A stretch of DNA of 64,000 nucleotides from Caldicellulosiruptor morganii (GTDB lineage Bacteria > Bacillota > Thermoanaerobacteria > Caldicellulosiruptorales > Caldicellulosiruptoraceae), in the NCBI RefSeq assembly GCF_026810225.1, contig NZ_CP113865.1:783001-847000 (forward strand), given 5' to 3'. The notes under the pieces are model-generated. The model did not search any database and was not told the DNA's origin. It saw nothing but the letters and a program-made list of their open reading frames with translations. Below, piece after piece: positions 46,501 to 53,584 of this stretch. The translations under genes and the position numbers were made by a program. The first letter of the stretch is position 1, and each line of letters begins with the position of its first letter.

Positions 46501-47050
46501 TGACAGTGTAGTCTTTTTCGTAGTATCCGCCCACTTTACCGACAGCCACTATTCCATAGTTTATACCTATCCTGATTGAAATTTTCAAATTTCTTTCTTC
46601 AGAAAACTCATTGCAAAGCTTTAACATCTCAAGAGCACACAGAACAGCACGCTTTGGATCATCCAGATGAGAGGTCTTTGTCCCAAAAAGTATCATTACA
46701 CAATCGCCTATGAATTTGTCTATACTTCCCTCAAAATAATAAACAGGTTTTAAAATAAATTCAAAAAACTCGTTTATAAGGTCATTTACTCTGTCAGGAC
46801 TTGTCTTTTCAGAAAGCCTTGTGAATCCTGATATGTCTGCAAACATCACAGCTACTTTTTTAAGTTCTTCAACTGTTTGGCGCACATCTCCACTTTTCTT
46901 TACAAATTCACCACAATTTGGACAAAAATTAACAAAAGCAGGAAGCAGCCAACTGCACGAAGGGCAGACATCTTTGAATTTCATACCACAGAATATACAC
47001 CTGTCAGCATCCAATGAGTATATTTTATTTCCGCAGTTATAACAGATCAT
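43592..47050 (-). CDS. Zinc-ribbon class III nucleotide cyclase with AAA ATPase and TPR regions
   Basis: A 1152-aa cytoplasmic signalling protein. Order: two zinc ribbons (MICYNCGNKI, CIFCGMKF, CPSCSWLLP, CPNCGEFV) about 1-50; class III adenylate/guanylate cyclase about 65-240 (VAVMFADISGFTRLSE and FIGDCVMILFG with metal Asp residues, YTVIGDVVNVAQRLQSVAPE); AAA/NACHT-like ATPase from about 275 (Walker A LVGPGGTGKTTLLERL, Walker B FSIFLIDDIQFAD); then a long helical part with TPR-like repeats to the end. Such proteins sense through TPRs and make cAMP. ATG 47050 is chosen because the zinc ribbon starts there; the TTG at 47101 has no RBS. It is divergent from the c-di-GMP riboswitch. Confidence 0.88.
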   Translation of the reverse strand: MICYNCGNKIYSLDADRCIFCGMKFKDVCPSCSWLLPAFVNFCPNCGEFVKKSGDVRQTVEELKKVAVMFADISGFTRLSEKTSPDRVNDLINEFFEFILKPVYYFEGSIDKFIGDCVMILFGTKTSHLDDPKRAVLCALEMLKLCNEFSEERNLKISIRIGINYGIVAVGKVGGYYEKDYTVIGDVVNVAQRLQSVAPENGIYVSESIYRETFDSILYSEAKEIYVKNKSEPIRCYMPLKVISETNFLEPFSNIQDQYLSKLFNLIASKKENGILLVGPGGTGKTTLLERLSSHLLSNSIRTYYIKCSPNIYSRPYLLISQIICRILNISPEDVPGIKYHRLVSFLDFLFKDDFEKKSNCLNFLSVILQLNPEEEFRYIFSSMTPEDIEREIIQSTFLFFDTFLSSSFSIFLIDDIQFADIESIKVIEYIKANLAPDKGIFVITSDNENIKLNFQETIYIQKLSPEKIEEILKAVFNVNSVDRDFTELVSDISDGKIAYIQEICKWLQISNKLSVRNNILYLINFENSNSLEIFDRITEHRISKFDKELIEFLKIAAVYGKRFSFRVISDILKPSKPENDIILILTKNNFIKLVDIVYQNTTADKIFEFTNNFVFEAILKSIPKKIKANIHYRIANSIEKLFKDAINNYFDLLIYHYMEAEDFLNATKYCILLAHNYKRQLLYRYSVKYFKLALEILTKCNQTKHRFFVEALEELSILEKQMGNYTDAISYLQILYEHADAEKQLFIKCHMCECFILTADFDNAREIIVQLEKQIGKNHPLYLTLIYLKSLYHSYTASLEIDEILKEIESLSPLESEIEILIKALNITSYSLFRYHGNIKKAVSFLQKARGLATRVNNIFLRSKTTANFGILYFQIGNTNKAIHNLLSAFEDSKKIYDKHTQIDILINLGIIHAKKGLLKKAYEYLNQAYENSKKWSLLYEECLCLLNIGEVYIEKGLFFNAYELFLASLNISEEKMFTAEKILGYIYLAKVLSLMKNFKACEDFLSKSELLIEEVKDTDIEYEYHLTKADFLLQINNLSQAEKEIELALELSNKITFKQIESLRKKSEIMFGAEKYNEAIDCLSDAIKLCEESGFLLELAKCYVILAKVYINISEKTRAKYFIELAEKTSKHFDDEVSINLEILKIKNLL

Positions 47051-47194
47051 ATTTATCCACAGCCTCAAAAAATTTTTTATAAAACCTCTTGAAATTTTCA
47101 AAATTTGTGCGATAATATAATTGTAAAAAGTCGATATACAAATATTATATCATGAAAATTGTATTTCAAAAAACAAAAAAATAAAAAGTGCAGA

Positions 47195-47297
47195 GCATAT
47201 GTCGAAAAAGGCAAACCTGTCGAAAGACAGGGGCGCAAAGCCATGGGCCTGTCGGAAGAGAAGCTTCCTATGGTCGCCAGGTTGCCGAAACATATGC
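47195..47297 (+). ncRNA. Cyclic di-GMP-I riboswitch aptamer (GEMM-I)
   Basis: The aptamer is closed by GCATATG (47195-47201) with CATATGC (47291-47297). Conserved parts follow in order: AAGGCAAACC, the P2 stem CCTGTC-GAAA-GACAGG with a GNRA tetraloop, GGCGCAAAGCC, GGGCCTG, a second hairpin with TATGGTC and the closing GCCAGGTTGCCGAAA. These are the hallmarks of the GEMM-I class that binds c-di-GMP. A terminator lies 50 bases downstream and a small exported protein after that. A diguanylate cyclase gene lies less than 1 kb away. Confidence 0.95.
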
Positions 47298-47347
47298 CGA
47301 AGGTTTCTGTGTGAAAAGCATGAGAGTTTGTGTTTTACCTTTGGCAA

Positions 47348-47383
47348 AAAAGGCACCTGGCAGATGTCAGGTGCCTTTTAGTT
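47348..47383 (+). terminator. Riboswitch expression-platform terminator
   Basis: AAAAGGCACCTG (47348-47359) pairs with CAGGTGCCTTTT (47368-47379). The aptamer's own 3' segment CCAGGTTGCC (47277-47286) can instead pair with GGCACCTGG (47352-47360) with one bulged T. That makes it a credible antiterminator: ligand binding would lock it in the aptamer and let the terminator form, an OFF switch. Confidence 0.75.
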
Positions 47384-47391
47384 GTGGAAAT

Positions 47392-47412
47392 GAGCAGGAA
47401 TTTTTCCTGCTC
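47392..47412 (+). promoter_or_regulatory. Perfect 9-bp hairpin just before the small gene's RBS
   Basis: GAGCAGGAA, loop TTT, TTCCTGCTC. It lies between the riboswitch terminator and the RBS (GAGAGGTG), with no U-run after it. It may stabilise the mRNA 5' end or mark a processing site. Confidence 0.45.
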
Positions 47413-47437
47413 ACAAAGAAAGAGAGGTGTTTTTAAA

Positions 47438-47821
47438 ATGAAACCTCTGTTTTCTAAAAAGTGGTTGATGTTAGCAGTCATAATGTTTATTTTTTCAACA
47501 GCTTTTGGCAGTTTGGCTTTTGCAAAAGACGAAACTCCAGTTCAATTCAGTGGCAGTTTTACTGTTACAAATGAAGGAGGAAAATTCCAGGTAGGTTTTG
47601 TACAGATTGATTTCAAAAAAGACTCACTGCCTGATGGAATAGACTCTATCACATTCAATGCACAGATATATGCAGAAAATGGAGTTGTATATATTGAATT
47701 TTCACCTGATGCTAAATTCAAGAAGGATGTTCATCTGAAATGTGAAGGTTACGAAGGTTACATCTACGACAGGTCTGCGGGGATTAATATTTATGTTAAG
47801 CTCAAAAAAACAGCAGCTTAA
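47438..47821 (+). CDS. Small exported protein under c-di-GMP riboswitch control
   Basis: A 127-aa secreted protein. A signal peptide (KKWLMLAVIMFIFSTAFGSL ending ..AFA, cut before KDETPV) precedes a mature part of about 95 residues rich in beta-forming alternation (VQFSGSFTVTNEGGKFQVGF, GIDSITFNAQIYAENGVVYI, AGINIYVKLKKTAA). No lipobox, wall-sorting signal or SLH motif is seen. I do not recognise a family. ATG 47438 follows AGAGAGGTG; the longer frame from 47330 runs through the terminator and is not real. Being the only gene behind the riboswitch, it is the direct c-di-GMP output here; surface attachment or matrix roles are typical of such targets, but that is inference. Confidence 0.88.
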   Translation: MKPLFSKKWLMLAVIMFIFSTAFGSLAFAKDETPVQFSGSFTVTNEGGKFQVGFVQIDFKKDSLPDGIDSITFNAQIYAENGVVYIEFSPDAKFKKDVHLKCEGYEGYIYDRSAGINIYVKLKKTAA

Positions 47822-47908
47822 AACAGACCATTTTTCAAGGTTTGCATGGGCAAGATAATCCCTCTATCCTCATAACCCCTCGAACTCCTTAAAAATAATA
47901 AATTTTTT

Positions 47909-47946
47909 GCCCCTCTTTTAAATTTTAAGAGGGGCTGCTTTTTTTA
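47909..47946 (+). terminator. Terminator after the small exported protein
   Basis: GCCCCTCTT (47909-47917) pairs with AAGAGGGGC (47927-47935), followed by TGCTTTTTTT. It overlaps the last codons of the convergent diguanylate cyclase gene. Confidence 0.8.
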
Positions 47947-49145
47947 TCTCTTTTCATCCTGTACATTTTTTCATCAGCTAATTTAATTAAATCTTCAGAG
48001 GTTAAATCCAATTCTGGAGAATATTCGGCAAAGCCATAGCTTATACTTATTTTATATGGCTTTGCTTCTGAGGAATTAAACTTTTCAATTTTTTCCTGAA
48101 TTCTTGACAGAACAGTATTTGCTTCTTTTACTGTAGCTTTTGAAAGAACCAGAACAAATTCATCTCCGCCAAACCTGAATGCGATATCATAACTTCTGAT
48201 GCTTTCCTTTAAAATTTGACAGAAATTCTTCAAAAGATCATCACCGGTTTGGTGTCCAAAAGTGTCGTTTACTGATTTCAAACCGTCAACATCTATAAAG
48301 CATACAACGAAATGTGACTCGTTCATTTTTGAAAGCTGAATTTGCTTTTCCAGATAAACCATTCCTTCATTTCTTGTAAAAAGTCCTGTTAGGGCATCCA
48401 GAGTGGCAAACTTCTTGAATTCTTCCTGTTCAATTAAAATATCTTCGCTGAGGTTGGCAATTACCTGTTTCATGGAATTAAACAGGCTAATTAAAGCATA
48501 CCTTGTATTTGCGATATTCTTTTCAATCCTCTGATAAAGATGTATTCTTTCGATTAGAAGTGATGCCTGGGATGCCAGAGACAGAATAATTTCTTCATCT
48601 TCTTTTGTGTACTCTAAAATATTCTGCTTTATATTTTCTGAAGAAAGTTTTATTTCTTTGTTTTTCTTTTTATTAACAAGCTGGAGAACTCCAATGACAT
48701 TTCCCTGATAATCAATCATTGGAATTGCCATTGTGTTTACTGTAACATAGTTCAAAGAATCATCAAAAAGTCTAAATTGTGAAAATTGAGTTTTTTGCAG
48801 GTTCTGCACATTATTTATTGTTACAGGTATAGCATTTTTTGCAACAAATCCTGCTATGCTGTTTTCATCTACCGGGATTCTGTATCCTGCAAAGTCGAAA
48901 TTGACAGAAAAGTTTTTAGCAAATGTAATTACAAGGTACTTTTTTCCCTCAAACTCCTTTACAACATAGAGTGTACCACCATCGCTGTTTGTAATATCAA
49001 TGCTTTCGTTTAGAATCATCTCAAGTATGGAGTCAATATTCTTTTCACGCGAAATTGCAATCCCAATTTTACTCAGTTTCCTTATAAGTTTTTTTAAGTC
49101 ATGTGATACAATTTGTTCATTCATCCTCTTTATACCTTCCTTCAA
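47925..49145 (-). CDS. GAF-GGDEF diguanylate cyclase
   Basis: A 406-aa cytoplasmic enzyme that should make c-di-GMP from two GTP. The N-terminal GAF domain spans about 20-200 (SDGGTLYVVKEFEGKKYLVI, YVTVNTMAIPMIDYQGNVIG), followed by a helical linker and GGDEF about 240-400 (TLDALTGLFTRNEG, FIDVDGLKSVNDTFGHQTGD, active site FRFGGDEFVLVLS). The inhibitory I-site RxxD is present as RSYD, five residues before GGDEF, so feedback inhibition is expected. Start 49145 (MKEGIKRM) overlaps the metallo-beta-lactamase gene by four bases; ATG 49124 is an alternative. It is the last gene of a three-gene operon and convergent with the riboswitch-controlled gene, a likely sensor of its product. Confidence 0.93.
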   Translation of the reverse strand: MKEGIKRMNEQIVSHDLKKLIRKLSKIGIAISREKNIDSILEMILNESIDITNSDGGTLYVVKEFEGKKYLVITFAKNFSVNFDFAGYRIPVDENSIAGFVAKNAIPVTINNVQNLQKTQFSQFRLFDDSLNYVTVNTMAIPMIDYQGNVIGVLQLVNKKKNKEIKLSSENIKQNILEYTKEDEEIILSLASQASLLIERIHLYQRIEKNIANTRYALISLFNSMKQVIANLSEDILIEQEEFKKFATLDALTGLFTRNEGMVYLEKQIQLSKMNESHFVVCFIDVDGLKSVNDTFGHQTGDDLLKNFCQILKESIRSYDIAFRFGGDEFVLVLSKATVKEANTVLSRIQEKIEKFNSSEAKPYKISISYGFAEYSPELDLTSEDLIKLADEKMYRMKRDKKSSPS

Positions 49146-49861
49146 ATCTGTATTTGTTCTGGAATTTGGAATCCCAAACTTAAAGCAAGCTTAAAATCAA
49201 AATTGCTGTCCAAATGGATGCAAAATACGCGGTTTCTCTTTTCTGAAGGAATAAGTAAGCTCAGTTCCTCAAGTGACAGATGAGGTCCTGTGCCATTGTG
49301 ATTTTCCGAGCAGGTATCTTGATATAAAAATTTTATCTCATCTTTTAAGAACCTATCAATTATAATTTCATCAATTGTTTTTGCATCGCCACTGTAAAAA
49401 AAGTTACTTTCTTCTGTTTCAATTAAATACCCAAAACAGGGAATGTCCGTAACATGAATTTGTCTTACAGGTATTATCGTGATTTTATCTTCGTAGATTA
49501 AACTATTTTTTAATGGTATCAAGTCAAATGTTTTTTCAGCAACACCAATGCTGCTTAAAAACGAGAGAATAAGAGATTCTTCCGGGAAGAGGATTCTTGC
49601 CTTTTTGTTAAGTTCATAAAAACAGTAAAGAATAAGATGCCCCAGGGTTGCGACATGGTCCGGGTGAGTGTGTGTAATTAAAATATTGATATTTGGATAC
49701 TTTTGAAGAAGTTTCATTTTATAGAGGGTTTCGAATATTCCCTCTCCACAATCTATTAAAAACAGACTATCTTCGTGTTCAAAGTAAGCAGAGGTGTTAT
49801 TGAAATTTGTATTAAACGCACTTCCAATACCCAGAAAGTTAAGTACAGGGTGGTTTTTCAT
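49142..49861 (-). CDS. Metallo-beta-lactamase-fold hydrolase, RNase Z / cyclic-nucleotide phosphodiesterase-like
   Basis: A 239-aa cytoplasmic MBL-fold protein. The zinc motif HTHPDHVATLGHLI is intact (HxHxDH), with FLGIGSAFNTNF at the start, LFLIDCGEGIFETL, a later metal Asp in FFYSGDAKTIDEII and a C-terminal His in VFCIHLDSNF. This arrangement matches the RNase Z/ElaC group and class II cyclic-nucleotide phosphodiesterases. It is not the housekeeping tRNase Z by length (about 300) and lacks the exosite arm. Its place between two GAF/GGDEF genes, with four-base overlaps on both sides, suggests a link to nucleotide signalling; that is inference. Confidence 0.82.
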   Translation of the reverse strand: MKNHPVLNFLGIGSAFNTNFNNTSAYFEHEDSLFLIDCGEGIFETLYKMKLLQKYPNINILITHTHPDHVATLGHLILYCFYELNKKARILFPEESLILSFLSSIGVAEKTFDLIPLKNSLIYEDKITIIPVRQIHVTDIPCFGYLIETEESNFFYSGDAKTIDEIIIDRFLKDEIKFLYQDTCSENHNGTGPHLSLEELSLLIPSEKRNRVFCIHLDSNFDFKLALSLGFQIPEQIQI

Positions 49862-51033
49862 TTTAGAGTTTCACCATCGCTTTCGTTCACCTTTTTTTGA
49901 AGGAAACAGAGTATTTCTTCGATACTTTTTTCTTCATCGGGTTTGAGTTCATAAAAACTCCATGTGAAATTCAATGTGGAAACTGATATATCATTTAAAC
50001 GAAGTTTTTCTAAAGTCTTTCTTTCTATTCTCTTTGCAATCATACCCGCTTTTATGATATCCACATTGTGAAAAAAAATAACATATTCATCTTCTTTAAC
50101 TTTTACAGGAATATCATAAGGTCTTATTTCAGTAGATATTACTTCGTGCAAAGTATTAACAATTTTAGTGTCAGTATCTTTGTTTTTTATATAAGCTATG
50201 GTGGTGATTGTTTCGGTAATCTTTGTAAGCTCATATTCTTTTTTGAAAAGTTCAATTCCTTCTTTGAGTGAATACAGCTTTTCCTTATTCTCAATCTGCA
50301 AAGCCTCTATAAATTTTTGTTGACCATTAATCAAAATATCATTTAAAGTAGAAATGGACTTTTTAATTGACTCAAACACATTGTATAGCATTTTCTGGGT
50401 ATTGGATATGGAAAGTTCATTTTTTTCATAGGTTCTGAATCTGTCAATAATAAGCCCCAGTAGAGCAGCAACAGCCAGTACAATTTTGATGTCCGTTTCT
50501 GTATAATTTATTGTAAGAAGTGAGGCATTGTTTTCGTCAATTTTTATACTGGGTTTTGCTTTTTTGTTAATTACCTGAACTACTCCTAAAAGGTCATTTT
50601 CAAAGTCGAATACAGGTACAGAAATAGTGTTGATTGTGACATAATGCAGGCTTTTATCAAAGAACTTGAATTGTCTGAACTCGTGATTTTCGGGAAGGTT
50701 CAGAGTGTCACTTATAACAACAGGTTTTTTATGTAAAGCCGTGTATCCACACAGGCTAATTGCAGAGATTGGAATTGAATATCCCAGATAAAACTCAAAA
50801 TTAACAGACAGGTTTTTTGTTGCTTTTATAACCAGTTTTTCCTCCTTATCCACTACTTCTTTTAGATAAACTGTAGCACCGTCGCTTCCAGTCAAATTTA
50901 TGCAGGTATCAACTGCTAAAGCAAAAATCTCATCCAAATCTTTTTCTGTTGATGCATTTATGATAAAGCTGCTGAATTGTTCAATGGTATTTTTTAATCT
51001 TGTAATTTGTTCATATGCTTCAAACATGCTCAT
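49858..51033 (-). CDS. GAF protein with a degenerate GGDEF domain that keeps the I-site
   Basis: A 391-aa paralogue of the cyclase two genes downstream. The GAF domain (SDGATVYLKEVVDKEEKLVI, YVTINTISVPVFDFENDLLG) is clearly related, as is the helical linker. In the C-terminal domain the active site is KEDEY instead of GGDEF, and the usual FDxDxFKxxND strand is absent, so it should not make c-di-GMP. An RxxD motif (RPYD) is kept exactly five residues before it, as in IRPYDIPVKVKEDEYVIFF. That fits a c-di-GMP receptor or a regulatory partner of the active cyclase. Start ATG 51033 (MSMFEAYEQ) or 51027. First gene of the operon. Confidence 0.87.
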   Translation of the reverse strand: MSMFEAYEQITRLKNTIEQFSSFIINASTEKDLDEIFALAVDTCINLTGSDGATVYLKEVVDKEEKLVIKATKNLSVNFEFYLGYSIPISAISLCGYTALHKKPVVISDTLNLPENHEFRQFKFFDKSLHYVTINTISVPVFDFENDLLGVVQVINKKAKPSIKIDENNASLLTINYTETDIKIVLAVAALLGLIIDRFRTYEKNELSISNTQKMLYNVFESIKKSISTLNDILINGQQKFIEALQIENKEKLYSLKEGIELFKKEYELTKITETITTIAYIKNKDTDTKIVNTLHEVISTEIRPYDIPVKVKEDEYVIFFHNVDIIKAGMIAKRIERKTLEKLRLNDISVSTLNFTWSFYELKPDEEKSIEEILCFLQKKVNESDGETLK

Positions 51034-51220
51034 TTCACCATTAACCTTAAGTTGTAGAATTCTTTAGAAAAATTATCTCAAAAATCTGCCTTCCTTTCAA
51101 TGCAAAGCAGAATACAAATTTACTTAAATTTGTAACAATATCATAATGTAAATTACATATATATTGGCTATAATGTTAATATGTAAAAATCAATATATTA
51201 GAAAGGAGTTCGAGAAAAAG

Positions 51221-52948
51221 ATGAAAAAAAGGAGTTTTAAACTACTGACAGGTCTACTGGTAATGCTGTTTATCTTTAATCTATTTAACCTTGTCTCGTT
51301 TTCTCAGGAACAATCGACACCAATCTTTTCTGACCTTCCTCAGAATCACTGGGCTTACAATGCTGTAAAGTTTATGGTTGAAAGAGGAATTATAACAGGA
51401 TATCCAGATGGTACTTTCAGACCGGACAATCCTGTGACACGTGCTGAATTTGCAAGAATCATGGTGATTGCATTGAACCTTCCATTCAAAGTGACAGATA
51501 ATCCTTCATTCAAAGATGTCCCCAGAGATCACTGGGCTTATCCATACGTTGAAACCGCCAAATACTTTTTAACAGGTTTTAGAACTTCCAGTGGTGACTA
51601 TTTTAAACCATCAGATTATGCAGTGAGAGAAGATATGGCAGTTGCCCTTGTTAAGGCAAAAGGGTTGCAAAATGAAAATGTTGATGTAAATATTTTGAAC
51701 AATTACATTGACAGAGAACAGATATCAAAAAACCTAACAAAATATGTCGCAATTGCTATTGCAAAAGGTATTATGGTGGGAAGTCCTGTTCCCAATTCGA
51801 ATCAGCTCAAGTTTGAACCGCAAGGGATTTTAACGCGTGCTCAAGCAGCTATGCTTTTGTACAATGTGATTTCGACTCAGTCTAATGAGGAAAAAGTTAC
51901 TTATGATGACAGTTCATCTACAGGCACTAATCAACAGTATAATTACGCTGCTCCAAATGTTAGTGGATATACAAAGGGTGATAAAGTTGTGCTTGTATGG
52001 AATAAGATAAACGACAGAAGATTGAAGGGCTATGCGATAGTAGTGTCAAAAAATAACAGCCAGCCTGTATATCCACAGGACGGTTACTTAAAAATACTTG
52101 GCAATAAAGATGCTACGTATATAGAGATTGGTGTAAATTCAAAATATAACGGTGGTGACGTTGGAGCATATATAAAGAGCGGGGAAGAATATTATTTTGG
52201 TGTTACGGCAATCTACGAAGGCAATGTTTATGTAAAAGGGAATGCTGTAAGACTCAAGGTGCCTGTAATACCTGATTATTACGAAAAGCCTTCTGTTAAG
52301 TATGAGTATAAAGATAATAAATTCTTATTGAGCTGGCAGAAGATAGATGATTCACGCCTTGTCGGGTACAGGGTGGTTATATCAAAAAAGAATAAGAAAC
52401 CTAAATATCCTGAAAGTGGTTACCTTGTCTTCATCAATGATAGAAGTACAACTCAAATGGTGATAGACAATACAATACCTTATAAAGGTGGAGACTTTGG
52501 TGAATATCTAAAAGATGGAGAGGAGTATTATTTCAGTGTCACAGCACAGTATCAGGATAGGCTTGTTGCTGGTAATAGCGTAAAAGCTGAGTTTTATTCA
52601 AATTTGGAGATAAAAGCTTTGAGGCCCAAGCTTCAAGCGAAGACAATCAAATATTTTGGAAACTGGTATATAAACTTGAAATGGGACAAAATTAATAACG
52701 AGAAATTGCAGGGATATAAAGTAGTTGTATCTGACAAAAATTCAGCGCCCGACTACAATAAGGATGGAATTGTTGCAATTATCACAGACAAAAATATTAC
52801 ATCAATAAATATAAGAGCAAAAGACAAATATTTTCTAAATGGTGAATATAAGGAGCTGAAAAAAGGTCAGTATTATTACTTTACAGTATATGCCGTTTAT
52901 ACAGATAAAATAGTTGGTGGAAATGTGATAAGAGAAAAAATTCCATGA
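51221..52948 (+). CDS. S-layer-homology (SLH) protein with three fibronectin-III-like repeats
   Basis: A 575-aa cell-surface protein. Signal peptide (SFKLLTGLLVMLFIFNLFNL), then SLH motifs at about 32-75 (FSDLPQNHWAYNAVKFMVER and ITGYPDGTFRPDNPVTRAEF), about 94-140 (FKDVPRDHWAYPYVETAKYF) and about 150-215, which bind secondary wall polymers. After a Ser/Thr-rich hinge come three repeats of about 110 residues (VVLVWNKINDRRLKGYAIVV; FLLSWQKIDDSRLVGYRVVI; INLKWDKINNEKLQGYKVVV), each with a G(E/Q)xYYFxVTA end, a FnIII-like pattern. ATG 51221 follows GAAAGGAG. It is divergent from the GGDEF operon. No catalytic domain is seen, so it is probably structural or adhesive. Confidence 0.93.
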   Translation: MKKRSFKLLTGLLVMLFIFNLFNLVSFSQEQSTPIFSDLPQNHWAYNAVKFMVERGIITGYPDGTFRPDNPVTRAEFARIMVIALNLPFKVTDNPSFKDVPRDHWAYPYVETAKYFLTGFRTSSGDYFKPSDYAVREDMAVALVKAKGLQNENVDVNILNNYIDREQISKNLTKYVAIAIAKGIMVGSPVPNSNQLKFEPQGILTRAQAAMLLYNVISTQSNEEKVTYDDSSSTGTNQQYNYAAPNVSGYTKGDKVVLVWNKINDRRLKGYAIVVSKNNSQPVYPQDGYLKILGNKDATYIEIGVNSKYNGGDVGAYIKSGEEYYFGVTAIYEGNVYVKGNAVRLKVPVIPDYYEKPSVKYEYKDNKFLLSWQKIDDSRLVGYRVVISKKNKKPKYPESGYLVFINDRSTTQMVIDNTIPYKGGDFGEYLKDGEEYYFSVTAQYQDRLVAGNSVKAEFYSNLEIKALRPKLQAKTIKYFGNWYINLKWDKINNEKLQGYKVVVSDKNSAPDYNKDGIVAIITDKNITSINIRAKDKYFLNGEYKELKKGQYYYFTVYAVYTDKIVGGNVIREKIP

Positions 52949-52962
52949 TAGTAAATACCAAA

Positions 52963-53003
52963 AAAGAGGCACACAGGTCTAAAGCTGTGCGCCTCTTCTT
53001 TTT
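52963..53003. terminator. Bidirectional terminator between SLH gene and uracil-DNA glycosylase gene
   Basis: AAAGAGGC-ACACAG (52963-52976) pairs with CTGTGC-GCCTCTT (52985-52997), with T-rich sequence after it on the plus strand and T-rich complement on the minus strand. Confidence 0.85.
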
Positions 53004-53020
53004 CATGATTTGATACAAAT

Positions 53021-53584
53021 TTATTCTCTGGCAACTTCTTGCAACTTCTCCTTTACACTTTTCAAATCTCTGTAAAAATCTTCTCTTTTGCCCGGGTCTC
53101 TTAAAAGTGCTGCCGGGTGGTATGTAGCCATAATATAAAATTCTCCTTTTTCAAACCATTTACCCCTGTCCTGTGTAATTTTCAGATTTTTCCCGAGGAT
53201 ATATTTCATTGCAGTTGCTCCAAGGCAAACTATTATTCTGGGCTTGATAAGCTTTACCTGTGCACGCAAATAAGGAAGACAGTTTTGAGCCTCAAACTCT
53301 GTTGGAACACGATTGTTCGGTGGTCTGCACTTTAAAATATTGCAAATATAAAAATCATTTTCGCGTGAAAGTTCAAGAGCATTCAATGCAAGCTCAAGAA
53401 GCTTTCCTGCTCTTCCCACAAAAGGTTTGCCCTGCTTGTCTTCTTCCTCACCGGGTGCCTCGCCAATAAACATAAGTTTTGCATTTTTATTGCCATCCCC
53501 AATCACAACGTTTGTCCTGTCTTTTGAAATGGGACATTTTGTGCATGAAAGACAGGCATTTTCAAGCTCTTCCCATGTTGTCAT
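53021..53584 (-). CDS. Type-4 uracil-DNA glycosylase
   Basis: Removes uracil from DNA, a common repair enzyme of thermophiles; 187 aa. The Fe-S cluster Cys are seen in [14 protein letters not shown] and later in [10 protein letters not shown] and NCLPYLRAQ. Motif A is [20 protein letters not shown] and motif B is [16 protein letters not shown]. Thermophile type-4 enzymes have this four-Cys cluster. The start 53584 ([14 protein letters not shown]) lies 23 bases inside the argD end, so translation is coupled with argD. Confidence 0.93.
   Translation of the reverse strand: MTTWEELENACLSCTKCPISKDRTNVVIGDGNKNAKLMFIGEAPGEEEDKQGKPFVGRAGKLLELALNALELSRENDFYICNILKCRPPNNRVPTEFEAQNCLPYLRAQVKLIKPRIIVCLGATAMKYILGKNLKITQDRGKWFEKGEFYIMATYHPAALLRDPGKREDFYRDLKSVKEKLQEVARE

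Noticed and set aside
47330-47437. Longer N-terminus for the riboswitch-controlled protein
   Set aside because: It would translate the terminator hairpin; the ATG at 47438 has the RBS and a proper signal peptide.
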